Shown here piece by piece: positions 27,401 through 35,523 of a stretch of 64,000 nucleotides of DNA. The notes under the pieces were generated by a model. That model saw nothing but the letters and a program-made list of their open reading frames with translations, was not told the origin of the DNA and did not search any database. Both the position numbers and the translations under genes were made by a program. Source of the stretch: Microbacterium sp. 1.5R. Its GTDB lineage: Bacteria; Actinomycetota; Actinomycetes; Actinomycetales; Microbacteriaceae. How positions within the stretch are numbered: position 1 is the stretch's first letter; every line of letters starts with the position of its first letter. The DNA is taken from the NCBI RefSeq assembly GCF_001889265.1, contig NZ_CP018151.1:2790001-2854000 (forward strand), given 5' to 3'.

Positions 27401-29004
27401 CAGCCATCGAGGACGCCGGTCGGCTGCGTGACGCACTCGGTGTCGCGCTGCCCACCGGCATCCCCGTCGCATTCCTCGAACCGCTCGCCGATCCGCTCGG
27501 CGACCTCATCGCGCGCTATGCCCGCACGCATGGTCCCTTCACGACGGATGCCGTCGCGACGCGATTCGGGCTCGGCGCCGCCGTCGCGCGGCATACCCTG
27601 CAGCGGCTCGAGCACTCGGGCAGACTGACCAGCGGTTACTTCCTGCCCGAGGCCTCGGGCACGGGGAACGAGACCGAATGGTGCGACACCGAGGTGCTGC
27701 GCCGCCTGCGGATGCGGTCGCTCGCCGCGATCCGAGGCAGCGTCGAGCCCGTGTCACCCGAGGCGTATGCGCGCTTCCTGCCGGACTGGCAGCACCTGGG
27801 ACGCCCGCTCGAGGGACTCGACGGGGTGCTCGCGGTGATCGAGCAGTTCGCCGGGGTGCCCGTGCCCGCGAGCGCGTGGGAGTCGCTCGTGCTGCCCTCT
27901 CGGGTGCGCGACTACTCCCCCGCCCTGCTCGACGAGCTCACTGCCTCGGGAGAGGTCATCTGGTCGGGCCACGGCACGCTGCCGGGGCGCGACGGCTGGG
28001 TCTCGCTGCATCCCGCAGACCTCGCGCCGTTCACGCTGCCCGAGCCCGACGACGAGATCGCCGCCGACTCGCTCGAGGCCCGAGTGCTGATCGCGCTGGA
28101 TGCGGGTGGCGCGTACTTCGCCGGTCAGCTGAAGGACATGACCGGCGCCGAGAACGAGCAGTCCGTGCTCGAGGCGCTGTGGGCGCTGACGTGGGGCGGC
28201 CGGGTCACCAACGACACCTTCGCCCCGATCCGCTCGCTGCTGGCCGGTGGTTCCCAGGCGCACCGGGTCACCCGACGCGCTCCGCGCACGCGCACCTATC
28301 GGGGGATGTCGCTGGCACGGACCGCGCCCCGACCGACGTCGATCGGCGGGCGCTGGTCGCTGCTGCCCACCGTCGACACGGATGCCGCTCGTCGTGCGAC
28401 CGTCACCGCAGGGCTGCTCCTCGACCGCTACGGCGTGGTCACCCGCGGAGCCGTGCAGGCCGAGGGCGTGCCGGGCGGGTTCGCGCAGACATACCGGGTC
28501 CTCGCCGGCTTCGAGGAGGCTGGGCACTGCCGCCGCGGCTATGTGATCGAGAGGCTCGGCGCGGCGCAGTTCGCGGCATCCGCCACCGTCGACCGACTTC
28601 GCACGTTCGCCGGGCTCGCCGATCCGCCGCCTCGCAATGCCGTCACGCTCGCCGCGACAGATCCCGCCAACCCCTACGGCGCGGCGCTCGGATGGCCCAA
28701 GCGCGACGAGGTCTCGCATCGCCCCGGGCGCAAGGCCGGAGGCCTGGTGGTGATCGTCGACGGATCGCTCGTCCTCTACCTCGAACGCGGGGGACGCACG
28801 GTGCTGTGCTTCACCGACGACGCCGAGGTGCTGCGCGCGGCAGCGACCGACCTCGCAGCGACCGCCCGTGCGCGGCGCCTCGACACCCTCACGGTCGAGA
28901 AGGTCAACGGCGAAGGCGTGTACGGCACCGAGCTCGCCCTCGCTCTGCAGGAGTCCGGATTCGTGGCCACCCCCCGCGGCTACACGCTGCGCAAGGCGAT
29001 CTGA
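24412..29004 (+). CDS. lhr: Lhr-family ATP-dependent DNA helicase (long form)
   Basis: A 1530-residue superfamily 2 helicase. Motifs in order: Q-like FTPATQDWFRGAFPEPTPAQSGAW, motif I APTGSGKTLSAFL, II (Walker B) VIIDEVHAVA, III LSATVRPIDEV, then RecA2 with FSNSRRLAERL, ATSSLELGIDMGAVDLVIQ and QRVGRAGH. A WH and Lhr-core region follows, and a large C-terminal part (about 850-1530) characteristic of bacterial Lhr long forms. Lhr translocates 3'-5' on single-stranded DNA and acts in repair with nucleases or glycosylases. ATG 24412 is preceded by GATGAT at 6 nt. nei lies two genes downstream, giving a DNA-repair neighbourhood. Confidence 0.93.
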   Translation: MSDVLERFTPATQDWFRGAFPEPTPAQSGAWNAISAGKHALVVAPTGSGKTLSAFLWAIDSVFRERIEQPTPPAKRAKAADASRTRILYISPLKALGVDVERNLRSPLIGIGQSARRLGVEAPSVTVGVRSGDTTSSDRRKLVSDPPDILITTPESLYLMLTSRAGETLRDVHTVIIDEVHAVAATKRGAHLAVSLERLDALRRTHGHDQPAQRIGLSATVRPIDEVARFLGGAAPVEIVAPPASKTFELGVVVPMDDMTNPPPPPGAPKDAGDAADAEYTEVTGSVWPHVEEAIVDRILQNKSTIVFSNSRRLAERLTGRLNEIYSERIGVALPEASVPAAMMAQAGATAGADPVLAKAHHGSVSKEQRAQVEEELKSGVLRCVVATSSLELGIDMGAVDLVIQVEAPPSAASGLQRVGRAGHQVGEISRAALFPKHRGDVLHTAIVTERMLAGKIEAIQVPRNPLDILAQQTVAASALGEISVEEWFETVRRSAPFQSLPRSAYEATLDLLAGRFPSDEFAELRPRLVWDRDAGTLTGRPGAQRIAVTSGGTIPDRGLFGVFVAGESTGARVGELDEEMVYESRVGDVFTLGTTSWRIAEITHDRVNVIPAYGQPGKVPFWHGDGIGRPFELGEALGRFSREVSAATPEKAAQRLIEAGLDAQARMNLMAHLTEQREATGTLPTDRTLTVERGRDEVGDWRVILHSPYGMKVHAPWALAINARIRERLGVEGSAVASDDGIIVRIPDAEAEPPGAELFVFDPDELEQLVTQEVGGSALFASRFRECAARALLMPRTNPNRRTPLWQQRQRSAQLLEVARRHPTFPVILETLREVLQDVYDLPSLRTLAVSIADRRIRLVETQPSQPSPFARDLLFGYVGAFMYEGDSPLAERRAAALSVDPALLGELLGTIELRELLDPDVIAQFEREAQRLDPERRARGLEGVADLLRMLGPMDAAEIDARLDPETGSASDHLDALIAARRAIPVTVAGTTRVAAIEDAGRLRDALGVALPTGIPVAFLEPLADPLGDLIARYARTHGPFTTDAVATRFGLGAAVARHTLQRLEHSGRLTSGYFLPEASGTGNETEWCDTEVLRRLRMRSLAAIRGSVEPVSPEAYARFLPDWQHLGRPLEGLDGVLAVIEQFAGVPVPASAWESLVLPSRVRDYSPALLDELTASGEVIWSGHGTLPGRDGWVSLHPADLAPFTLPEPDDEIAADSLEARVLIALDAGGAYFAGQLKDMTGAENEQSVLEALWALTWGGRVTNDTFAPIRSLLAGGSQAHRVTRRAPRTRTYRGMSLARTAPRPTSIGGRWSLLPTVDTDAARRATVTAGLLLDRYGVVTRGAVQAEGVPGGFAQTYRVLAGFEEAGHCRRGYVIERLGAAQFAASATVDRLRTFAGLADPPPRNAVTLAATDPANPYGAALGWPKRDEVSHRPGRKAGGLVVIVDGSLVLYLERGGRTVLCFTDDAEVLRAAATDLAATARARRLDTLTVEKVNGEGVYGTELALALQESGFVATPRGYTLRKAI

Positions 29005-29037
29005 CCGGCCCATGACCACTGCTTCTAGGCTGGACGC

Positions 29038-29877
29038 ATGATCGGGGAGTTCATCAGCGGCGTCCGCACCCTGCTGCGCGGTTTCGGCACATGGCGGCGC
29101 CGACCGGGGCTCATGGCCCTCGGTCTCGTACCGGGCTTCATCGCCGCGCTGGTGCTGCTCGCCGGACTCGTGCCGCTCGCGCTCGCTCTCGGGCCGATCT
29201 CCGACGGTCTCACCCCCTTCGCCGACGGCTGGATCCCGGCCTGGCGCTCGGTGCTGCGCGCTGCCGTGGGCATCGTGATCTTCGCCGCGGCGCTCGCACT
29301 CGCGAGCGCCGTGTTCAGCGCCCTCGCCCTGACGATCGGCGACCCGTTCTACCAGCGCATCTGGCGCGCTGTCGAGGCCGATCTCGGCGACGCCCCGCCC
29401 TCGGACGGCGGCGGATTCTGGATGGCGGTCGGCGAGGGCCTGAGACTCGTGGTCCTCGGCATCCTGATCGCGATCGCCGTGCTGCTCCTCGGTCTCATCC
29501 CTCTCATCGGCGGATTCCTCGGTGCGGTGGGCGGCGTCGTGCTGTCGGGACGGATGCTCGCCCGCGAGCTCACCGGGCGGGCCTTCGACGCCCGCGATCT
29601 CAGCCCTGCCGACCGGGCGGTGCTGTTCCGCGGCAGCCGCGCGCGCGTGCTCGGCTTCGGTGTCGCCACGCAGCTGTGCTTTCTGATCCCCGGCGGGGCT
29701 GTCGCGGTCATGCCCGCCGCTGTCGCGGGTGCCACTGCCCTCGCGCGCACCATGCTGCAGCGCACGCCGCTGCCACAGCACACTCCGCAGCACGCTCCAC
29801 AGCACACTCCTCCGCCTCCCCCGCCGGGCAGCGTCTCGGCGCCGCTGCCGCCACCCCCCGGGTCAGGGCACGCCTGA
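29038..29877 (+). CDS. EI24-domain (CysZ-like) membrane protein
   Basis: A 279-residue protein with about four to five hydrophobic helices: FIAALVLLAGLVPLALALGPI near 35-55, VGIVIFAAALALASAVFSALALTI, then LRLVVLGILIAIAVLLLGLIPLIGG. It matches the EI24/CysZ family, the E. coli member of which imports sulfate; in actinobacteria the role is unknown. The C-terminus is unusual, a Pro/His/Gln-rich tail (PLPQHTPQHAPQH then poly-Pro) that the core family lacks. ATG 29038 has TAGGCT 6 nt upstream (leaderless). Its stop overlaps the nei start (TGATG), so the two genes are coupled. Confidence 0.85.
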   Translation: MIGEFISGVRTLLRGFGTWRRRPGLMALGLVPGFIAALVLLAGLVPLALALGPISDGLTPFADGWIPAWRSVLRAAVGIVIFAAALALASAVFSALALTIGDPFYQRIWRAVEADLGDAPPSDGGGFWMAVGEGLRLVVLGILIAIAVLLLGLIPLIGGFLGAVGGVVLSGRMLARELTGRAFDARDLSPADRAVLFRGSRARVLGFGVATQLCFLIPGGAVAVMPAAVAGATALARTMLQRTPLPQHTPQHAPQHTPPPPPPGSVSAPLPPPPGSGHA

Positions 29878-30650
29878 TGCCCGAGGGCGATACCGTCTTC
29901 CGCACCGCCAGACGTCTCGACGAGGCGCTGGTCGGCGGCGAGGTGGCGCGCTTCGACCTTCGGGTGCCGCGATTCGCGACGCTCGATCTGACGGGTCAGC
30001 CGATCCTCTCGTCGATCGCGCGCGGCAAGCATCTGCTGCTGCGGATCGGCGACAGCACGCTGCATTCCCATCTGCGCATGGACGGCGCCTGGCTCGTCTA
30101 CCGGGCGGGTGAGAAGTGGCGGCATCCGGCGTTCAAGGTCCGCGCGATCGTCGGCACGGCGCAGCGCGAGGCGGTGGGCATCGACCTCGCCGAGATCGAG
30201 GTCGTTCCGACCCGCGACGAGGACGAGCTCGTCGGCCATCTCGGCCCCGATCCGCTCGGCCCGGACTGGGATGCCGTCGAGGCCGCCAGACGCGTGAGCG
30301 CCGACACCCGCAGCATCCACGTCGCCCTTCTCGACCAGCGGAACGTCGCGGGGTTCGGCAACGAATACGCCGCGGAACTCCTGTTCCTCCGCGGAATCCT
30401 GCCGACGACCCCCGCACCGGAGGTCGACGTTCCCGCACTGCTCGACCTCGGCGTGCGCACGATCCGCGCGAACCGCGATCGTCGCCATCGCACCTTCACC
30501 GGAGTCGATCGCCCCGGTCAGGGGACGTGGGTGTACGGACGTGCCGGACGCCAGTGCCGCCGCTGCGGAACCCCCATCAGACGCGGCGAGCAGGGCGCGG
30601 ATCCGACCCGCGAGAGGATCACATTCTGGTGCCCCGTGTGTCAGCGGTGA
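29877..30650 (+). CDS. nei: Endonuclease VIII / formamidopyrimidine-DNA glycosylase family
   Basis: A 257-residue base-excision glycosylase/AP-lyase. It begins MPEGDTVFRTARRLDEAL: after Met removal Pro is the catalytic nucleophile and Glu the general acid, and GDTV is typical of the actinobacterial Nei branch rather than Fpg (PELPEV). The H2TH part has ALLDQRNVAGFGNEYAAELLF. A C-terminal zinc finger is present: CRRCGTPIRRGEQ ... FWCPVCQR. It removes oxidised pyrimidines from DNA. The ATG overlaps the EI24 stop (29875-29879). Confidence 0.92.
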   Translation: MPEGDTVFRTARRLDEALVGGEVARFDLRVPRFATLDLTGQPILSSIARGKHLLLRIGDSTLHSHLRMDGAWLVYRAGEKWRHPAFKVRAIVGTAQREAVGIDLAEIEVVPTRDEDELVGHLGPDPLGPDWDAVEAARRVSADTRSIHVALLDQRNVAGFGNEYAAELLFLRGILPTTPAPEVDVPALLDLGVRTIRANRDRRHRTFTGVDRPGQGTWVYGRAGRQCRRCGTPIRRGEQGADPTRERITFWCPVCQR

Positions 30651-30701
30651 CCCGCATCCATGCTCGGGAATGAATCCGGCACCCCCGTGGTTATTGATAT
30701 A

Positions 30702-30717
30702 TCCGGAGAACTCCGGA
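30702..30717. promoter_or_regulatory. 16-bp palindrome at the promoter of the hexapeptide-repeat gene
   Basis: TCCGGAG-AA-CTCCGGA, with perfect 7-bp arms, lies next to a TATATC -10-like box and 15 nt before the GTG at 30732. It could be an operator, or a hairpin in the short leader. The binding protein is unknown. Confidence 0.45.
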
Positions 30718-30731
30718 ACACGGGAGGAATC

Positions 30732-31139
30732 GTGGGAAAGAACTACGTCGACATCGAGAACGACCAGGGCGCCACGCTGCGATACCGCAAGCACGCCAAC
30801 GGTCGCGGTCTCGTCGCGCACGGCGCGAAGGTCCATCCGAAGGCGCACATCGAAGCGGGCGCCTACATCGAACCCGGCGCCCGTATCGGCGCGGGGGCGA
30901 CCATCGCCCGCGGCGCATGGATCGAACCGGATGCCGTGATCGGCGAGGGTGCGCACGTCGACGCGCACGCACACATCGGCCAGGGTGCCGCCGTCGGAGA
31001 CGGCGCGCACATCGGCGTCCGCACCGAGGTCGGCGCGGGAGCGCGGATCGTCCGCGGTGCGCGCATCGGCGACGACGAGACGGTCGCGGCCGGACTGACG
31101 GTCGCCACCGACCCGAAGGGGCTGTGGCTCGCGGCCTGA
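30732..31139 (+). CDS. Hexapeptide-repeat (left-handed beta-helix) protein
   Basis: A 135-residue protein. From residue 37 on it is built from about ten repeats of the [IV]xxGA type: AHIEAGAYIEPGARIGAGATI, AWIEPDAVIGEGAHV, AHIGQGAAVGDGAHI. These coil into a left-handed beta-helix as in acyl/acetyltransferases and gamma-carbonic anhydrases. It is too short for a full transferase and shows no clear catalytic His triad, so the function is open (trimeric scaffold or minimal transferase). GGGAGGAAT precedes GTG 30732 with good spacing. Confidence 0.75.
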   Translation: MGKNYVDIENDQGATLRYRKHANGRGLVAHGAKVHPKAHIEAGAYIEPGARIGAGATIARGAWIEPDAVIGEGAHVDAHAHIGQGAAVGDGAHIGVRTEVGAGARIVRGARIGDDETVAAGLTVATDPKGLWLAA

Positions 31140-31191
31140 TCGGCCGCGCTCTCAGAACGTCTCACCGCATCCGCCGGGTACCCTGGAGCAC

Positions 31192-31932
31192 ATGGCGACT
31201 CAGGGACGACGACCGGCAGGACGTGCCGGCAAGGGCTCGCCCGTGCGGCGCAACAAGGCCGCACCGGCTCAGCGGTTCCCGCCGCCCAAGCCTCCGAAGA
31301 AGACCGCCAAGGTCGTCTTCGACGCGCCGGACACCGAATCGGAGCAGCCGCGTACATTCCGTCTCGGGGTCGTCCCCGGCGCGACACCGGGCAAGTGGAT
31401 CGATGCCTGGAAGCAGCGGATGCCGCATGTACCCATCGAGCTGGTGACGATCGAGGTCGCCGATCAGCGAGAGGCGATCGGCGACCTCGATGCGGCCCTC
31501 GTGCGCCTGCCGCTGTCGGATGAGAACCTGCACATCATCACGCTGTACAACGAGGTGCCGGTGGTGGTCGCATCGATCGAGTCGCACCTCCTCGCGGCCG
31601 ACGAGTTGACCGTCGCCGATCTGTCGGGCGAGATCGTGATGGTCCCGACCGACGATGCGCTCGGTCCGATCGACATCCCGGGTGCCGTCGCGCCGACCTT
31701 CGCACGGCTGTCGGTCGCGGACGCCATCGTGACCGCCGCCACCGGAACGGGCATCGTGATCGTCCCCATGTCGCTCGCACGCCTGCACCACCGCAAGGAT
31801 GTCGGCCACCGGTCCCTGGCCGACGGCCCCACCTCGACGGTCGCCCTGGCTTGGCGCCGCGATCACACCACCCCCGACGTCGAGACGTTCATCGGGATCG
31901 TGCGCGGCCGCACGTCAAACTCGTCCCGATGA
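31192..31932 (+). CDS. LysR-type substrate-binding domain protein lacking the HTH
   Basis: A 246-residue protein. The first 60 residues are basic and Pro-rich (QGRRPAGRAGKGSPVRRNK, PPPKPPKKTAKV), then a periplasmic-binding-like domain follows: TFRLGVVPGATPGKWIDAWKQRMPHVPIELVTIE, DAALVRLPL, VVVASIESHLLA, VADAIVTAATGTGIVIVPMSLARL. This is the co-inducer domain of LysR regulators without the DNA-binding HTH. It may be a ligand-binding partner, an anti-regulator or a DNA-binding protein via its basic arm; none is shown. ATG 31192 lies 7 nt after TACCCT (leaderless). Confidence 0.75.
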   Translation: MATQGRRPAGRAGKGSPVRRNKAAPAQRFPPPKPPKKTAKVVFDAPDTESEQPRTFRLGVVPGATPGKWIDAWKQRMPHVPIELVTIEVADQREAIGDLDAALVRLPLSDENLHIITLYNEVPVVVASIESHLLAADELTVADLSGEIVMVPTDDALGPIDIPGAVAPTFARLSVADAIVTAATGTGIVIVPMSLARLHHRKDVGHRSLADGPTSTVALAWRRDHTTPDVETFIGIVRGRTSNSSR

Positions 31933-32032
31933 CGCGAGCGTGCCGCCACCGCGACGGCTCCGCGGCGGCTCCTTGATGTGGTCGGAGTCGGCGGCGACGT
32001 CGACCGTGTCCCGTCGTCGTTAGACTCTCGTG

Positions 32033-32755
32033 GTGGTCTCGCTTCTCTACGTCTGTGTGCGCCCCGAACTCGGGGCGGCGGATGCCGAGCACGCCTCGTT
32101 CCGACGGGCGCTCGGCGTCGACGTCGTCGACCGCCTCGACCTGCTCACCGAGCGCCTCGACCCCGCGCGCCTCGCGCGATACAGCGGCGTCGTCGTCGGC
32201 GGCTCACCGTTCAACGTCAGCGACGTCGAGAAGTCCGCCGTGCAGCTGAGGGTCGAAGCGGATCTCGAGCACATCGCGCGGCTGGCGATCGACTCGCAGG
32301 TCGCCGCCTTCTTCACCTGCTTCAGCATCGGCGTGGTGACGCGGATGCTCGGCGGCCAGGTCACGTCGGACACCCCCGAGTCGGCGAGCGCCACCGTGAT
32401 CGAGACCACCGCCGCCGGCGCCGCGGACCCCGTCTTCGGTCCGAGCTCCCCCGCGCTCACCGTCTTCACCGCTCACAAGGAGAGCGCTGCGGCTCTGCCG
32501 GAGGGCGCGGTGCTGCTCGCCACGAACGACACCTGTCCCGTGCAGGCGTATCGGGTGGGCACCCACCTTTACACGGCGCAGTTCCATCCGGAGCCGACTC
32601 CGCGGGACTTCGCCGATCGGATGACGTTCTATCGCACCACCGGGTACTTCGACCCCGACGAGTTCGACGCCGTGCAGGGGCAGGTGCTGTCGGCATCCGT
32701 GACGGAGGGTGCGGCGCTGCTGCGCCGTTTCGCGCAGACGTTCGCGGCAGCCTGA
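32033..32755 (+). CDS. Class I glutamine amidotransferase-like protein
   Basis: A 240-residue protein with the triad of class I glutamine amidotransferases: Cys in AAFFTCFSIGVV (about 101), His and Glu in QFHPEPT (about 183-185). The nucleophile elbow is variant (TCFSIG instead of GICFGxQ). Other markers are VVVGGSPFNVSD and FTAHKESAAALP, as in the GMP-synthase-like hydrolases that act alone on gamma-glutamyl bonds. GTG 32033 is chosen over the adjacent GTG 32030 because TAGACT is then exactly 6 nt upstream, the pattern seen throughout this window. Confidence 0.83.
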   Translation: MVSLLYVCVRPELGAADAEHASFRRALGVDVVDRLDLLTERLDPARLARYSGVVVGGSPFNVSDVEKSAVQLRVEADLEHIARLAIDSQVAAFFTCFSIGVVTRMLGGQVTSDTPESASATVIETTAAGAADPVFGPSSPALTVFTAHKESAAALPEGAVLLATNDTCPVQAYRVGTHLYTAQFHPEPTPRDFADRMTFYRTTGYFDPDEFDAVQGQVLSASVTEGAALLRRFAQTFAAA

Positions 32756-32810
32756 CGCCCGCGGGCTCAGCCTGACCCGCGGGCTCAGCCGGTCAGGCGT
32801 GCCCGTCGCC

Positions 32811-33269
32811 TCAGCCGCGCAGCAGCTCGACCCGTTCGCGGAGGTATGCCTCGAGCGGCATCCAACCGCCTGCCGTGCTCCATCGCACGGATGGCACCGT
32901 GTCGACCATCGCCAGAGGCCCGGATGCTCCGCCCGCGTCCACGACGGCGAGGTCGATCACCGACCATCCGACGTGCACGACATCGCCCTCGTCGAACCCG
33001 CCCCGCAGTGCCAGAGCACGTCGTTCTGCGCGCTCGCGCGCGGACTCCGCCGTGTAGCCGCGGCGCCCCGGATCGGCGGCCCTCAGCACCTCGGCGGTCG
33101 CCAGTGCGTGCGTCTCGGTGAGCAGCAGCACCCCGAGGTGCCACGCCTCGCCCACCCGCACGATGCGGCGTCCGCGCCACCGCGATTCGCGCTCTTCACC
33201 GAGTCCCTCCTTGGGAAGGCCGGCGAGCGCACGCAGCGCGTCGGCGACGAGCGCGGACGCGGCCGTCAC
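32811..33269 (-). CDS. Hypothetical protein coupled to the cation/proton antiporter
   Basis: A 152-residue soluble protein that I do not recognise. Visible features are KEGLGEERESRWRGRRIVRVGEAWHLGVLLLTETHALATAEVLRAADPGRRGYTAESARERAERRALALRGGF in pieces: an Arg-rich centre followed by a beta-rich C-terminal part (VVHVGWSVIDLAVV, VDTVPSVRWSTAGGWMPLEAYLRERVELL). It starts with GTG 33269 overlapping the antiporter stop by 4 nt, so the two are co-translated. A regulatory or accessory role for the transporter is suggested only by that coupling. Confidence 0.75.
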   Translation of the reverse strand: MTAASALVADALRALAGLPKEGLGEERESRWRGRRIVRVGEAWHLGVLLLTETHALATAEVLRAADPGRRGYTAESARERAERRALALRGGFDEGDVVHVGWSVIDLAVVDAGGASGPLAMVDTVPSVRWSTAGGWMPLEAYLRERVELLRG

Positions 33270-34480
33270 AGCTCCCCCTGCGGTGTCTCGCGGACGAGCG
33301 CCGGGTCGACGAGTCGTGCCGCCTCGCCGCGGATCAGCATCCCGATCAGGGGGAACAGCAGCACCGACAGCATCCCGGCCCCGACGAGTGCTGCCGCCGT
33401 GCCGGTGTCGATCATCTTCTGATCCACCCCGATCGCCGTCACGGCGACGATGATGGGCAGCCCGGTGGCGGCCAGCAGCCCGATCGCGGTGCGGTCCCTG
33501 GCGCTCGCGCCCGTCGGCGCGGAGAGCTGCGCGGTCGTGCCGCGGAGCACGAGCAGCGCGACGAGGAACAGCGGAAGCATCAGCATCGCCGACGACGAGC
33601 CGGTGAGCGCCTGCAGGTCGAAGTTCACGCCCGTGTAGAGGAAGAAGATCGGTACGAGGAAGCCGAACGCGATGGCCTCGAGCTTCGTCTCGACCGCCTC
33701 GGCGTCCTTCTCGGGCGCGCGCGCCATGATGATGCGCCACACCGCTCCGGCGACGAATGCACCCAGCAGCATGTCGAGGTCGAGCACGACGCTGAGGCCG
33801 ACCAGCGACGCGATGAGCAGCAGCACGAACCGCACGCCGAACTGGTCGGAGGTGTGCAGGGTCGCACGCACGAACGAGTGGAGGCGCCCGTGCGGCATCC
33901 TCCGAGCCATGAGCACGGCGAGCCCCGCGAGCACGACGAAGGCGAGCAGCACCGCGGTGGCGAGCGGGGTGGTGCGGGTGCTGAGGAAGAGCGAGATCGC
34001 GATCAGCGGCAGGAACTCGCCGACCGCGCCGATCACGGTGACCGCACGTCCGAACGGGGTGTCGGTCTCCTGCGCATCCCTGAGGATCGGCATCAGCGTG
34101 CCGAGTGCGGTGGAGCTGAGGGCGATCGCGATCACGACCATCCCCTCGCCCGGGGCGAGGAGGAAGCCGATCCCGATGCCCAGCACCACGCTGATGGCCC
34201 ACCCGATCGAGGCGCGGACGAGGGGCCGTCCGGCGACCGCCCGGAAGTCGATCTCGGAGCCCGCGATGAAGAACAGCATCGCGAGACCGAAATCACTGAG
34301 CTTCTCGAGGATGGGCGTCGGCTCGACCCAGCCGAGCATCGCGGGCCCCGCGAGAATCCCGAGGACGAGCTCGAACACGATGATCGGCACGCGGATGAGG
34401 GGTCGGATGCCGCGCGCCAGCAGCGGCGCTGCCACGGCGAGCAGCGGGATCAGCACCAGTCCGAGATCGCCCGCGTCCAC
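33266..34480 (-). CDS. CPA2-type cation:proton antiporter
   Basis: A 404-residue membrane protein with about 12 helices. It starts LGLVLIPLLAVAAPLLARGIRPLIRVPIIVFELVLGILAGP, the typical N-terminus of KefB/NhaS3-like antiporters, and includes LAMLFFIAGSEIDFRAV and IALSSTALGTLMPILRD. It lacks the C-terminal RCK/TrkA-N domain of Kef channels. It should exchange Na+ or K+ for protons at the membrane. GTG 34480 is preceded by TACTCT at 6 nt (leaderless). Its last codons overlap the start of the 152-aa hypothetical gene. Confidence 0.88.
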   Translation of the reverse strand: MDAGDLGLVLIPLLAVAAPLLARGIRPLIRVPIIVFELVLGILAGPAMLGWVEPTPILEKLSDFGLAMLFFIAGSEIDFRAVAGRPLVRASIGWAISVVLGIGIGFLLAPGEGMVVIAIALSSTALGTLMPILRDAQETDTPFGRAVTVIGAVGEFLPLIAISLFLSTRTTPLATAVLLAFVVLAGLAVLMARRMPHGRLHSFVRATLHTSDQFGVRFVLLLIASLVGLSVVLDLDMLLGAFVAGAVWRIIMARAPEKDAEAVETKLEAIAFGFLVPIFFLYTGVNFDLQALTGSSSAMLMLPLFLVALLVLRGTTAQLSAPTGASARDRTAIGLLAATGLPIIVAVTAIGVDQKMIDTGTAAALVGAGMLSVLLFPLIGMLIRGEAARLVDPALVRETPQGEL

Positions 34481-34573
34481 GCTCCCAGAGTAGCGACCCG
34501 TCGTCGCGATGCGTCCGATTCGCCCGGTGGTCGCATCCACGGCAGAATCGATGCACACCCCCGAGGAGCCCTC

Positions 34574-35425
34574 ATGTCTCAGCCCGACACCGCCCGCCTG
34601 CTGATCGCCTGCGATGATCAGCCCGGCATCGTCGCCGCCGTCGCCGGCGTGCTCTCCGTCCACGGCGCGAACATCATCTCGCTCGACCAGCACTCCACCG
34701 ACTCCGAGGGCGGCCGGTTCTTCCAGCGCACGGTGATCCACCTCCCCGGGCTCTCTGCGGCGCGCACGGCTCTCGAAGCCGATCTGGCTCAGGTCTCCGA
34801 GCGGTTCGGCATGGAGTGGTCGCTGCACGACACCGCGCGGCGCAAGCGGGTCGCGATCTTCGTCTCGAAGTACGACCACTGCCTGATGGAGCTGCTGTGG
34901 CGCACGCAGCGAGGCCAGCTCGACATCGACGTCACGATGGTCGTCTCGAACCACCCCGACCTCGCCGAGTCCGTACGCTCGTTCGGGGTGCCGTTCGTGC
35001 ACATCCCCTCAGGCGACAAGCAGACGATGGAACAGCGTCAGCTCGAGCTCCTGCGCGGCAACGTGGATCTGGTGGTCCTCGCCCGGTACATGCAGATCCT
35101 CACCGACGACTTCATCGAGGGTCTCGGCGCCCCGATCATCAACATCCACCATTCCTTCCTCCCCGCGTTCATCGGGGCGAACCCGTATGCGAGGGCGAAG
35201 GACCGCGGTGTGAAGCTGATCGGAGCCACCGCGCACTACGCGACGGCGGATCTCGATGAGGGACCGATCATCGAGCAGGACGTCACCCGTGTCACGCACT
35301 CGGAGTCGGCCGCCGATCTGCAGCAGCGCGGCGCCGACGTCGAACGTCTCGTTCTCGCCCGCGCCGTGCAGTGGCATGCCGAGGACCGTGTGATCGTCCA
35401 CGGCCGGTCCACCGTCATCCTCTGA
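34574..35425 (+). CDS. purU: Formyltetrahydrofolate deformylase
   Basis: A 283-residue enzyme that hydrolyses 10-formyl-THF to THF and formate, balancing one-carbon pools. The N-terminal ACT domain runs about 7-85 (RLLIACDDQPGIVAAVAGVLSVHGANIISLDQHS). The formyltransferase-like catalytic domain carries VSNHPDLAESVRSFGVPF, then INIHHSFLPAFIGANPYARAKDRGVKLIGATAHY and ATADLDEGPIIEQD, giving the Asn/His/Asp set. Length equals E. coli PurU (280). ATG 34574 is preceded by GAGGAG at a 6-nt spacing. The 98 bp after the stop hold nothing recognisable. Confidence 0.93.
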   Translation: MSQPDTARLLIACDDQPGIVAAVAGVLSVHGANIISLDQHSTDSEGGRFFQRTVIHLPGLSAARTALEADLAQVSERFGMEWSLHDTARRKRVAIFVSKYDHCLMELLWRTQRGQLDIDVTMVVSNHPDLAESVRSFGVPFVHIPSGDKQTMEQRQLELLRGNVDLVVLARYMQILTDDFIEGLGAPIINIHHSFLPAFIGANPYARAKDRGVKLIGATAHYATADLDEGPIIEQDVTRVTHSESAADLQQRGADVERLVLARAVQWHAEDRVIVHGRSTVIL

Positions 35426-35523
35426 CCCGGGGCGCTCAGAGGGGTGCGACGCCTCTAGCCGATGACGTCGACGGCGAGCCCCCGGGACCTGGCCAGCTTC
35501 ATAGCCCGGATCGACAACGACGC

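Noticed and set aside
23932..27615. Very long open frame (about 1200 codons) on the minus strand opposite lhr
   Set aside because: Codon positions mirror the GC3 bias of lhr, translation is Arg/Gly/Asp-rich low complexity, and only its last 136 codons (the DUF6157-like gene) look like a protein.
35426..35523. Possible short gene in the 98-bp gap after purU
   Set aside because: No start with ribosome site or leaderless box; the minus-strand frame has no recognisable protein character.
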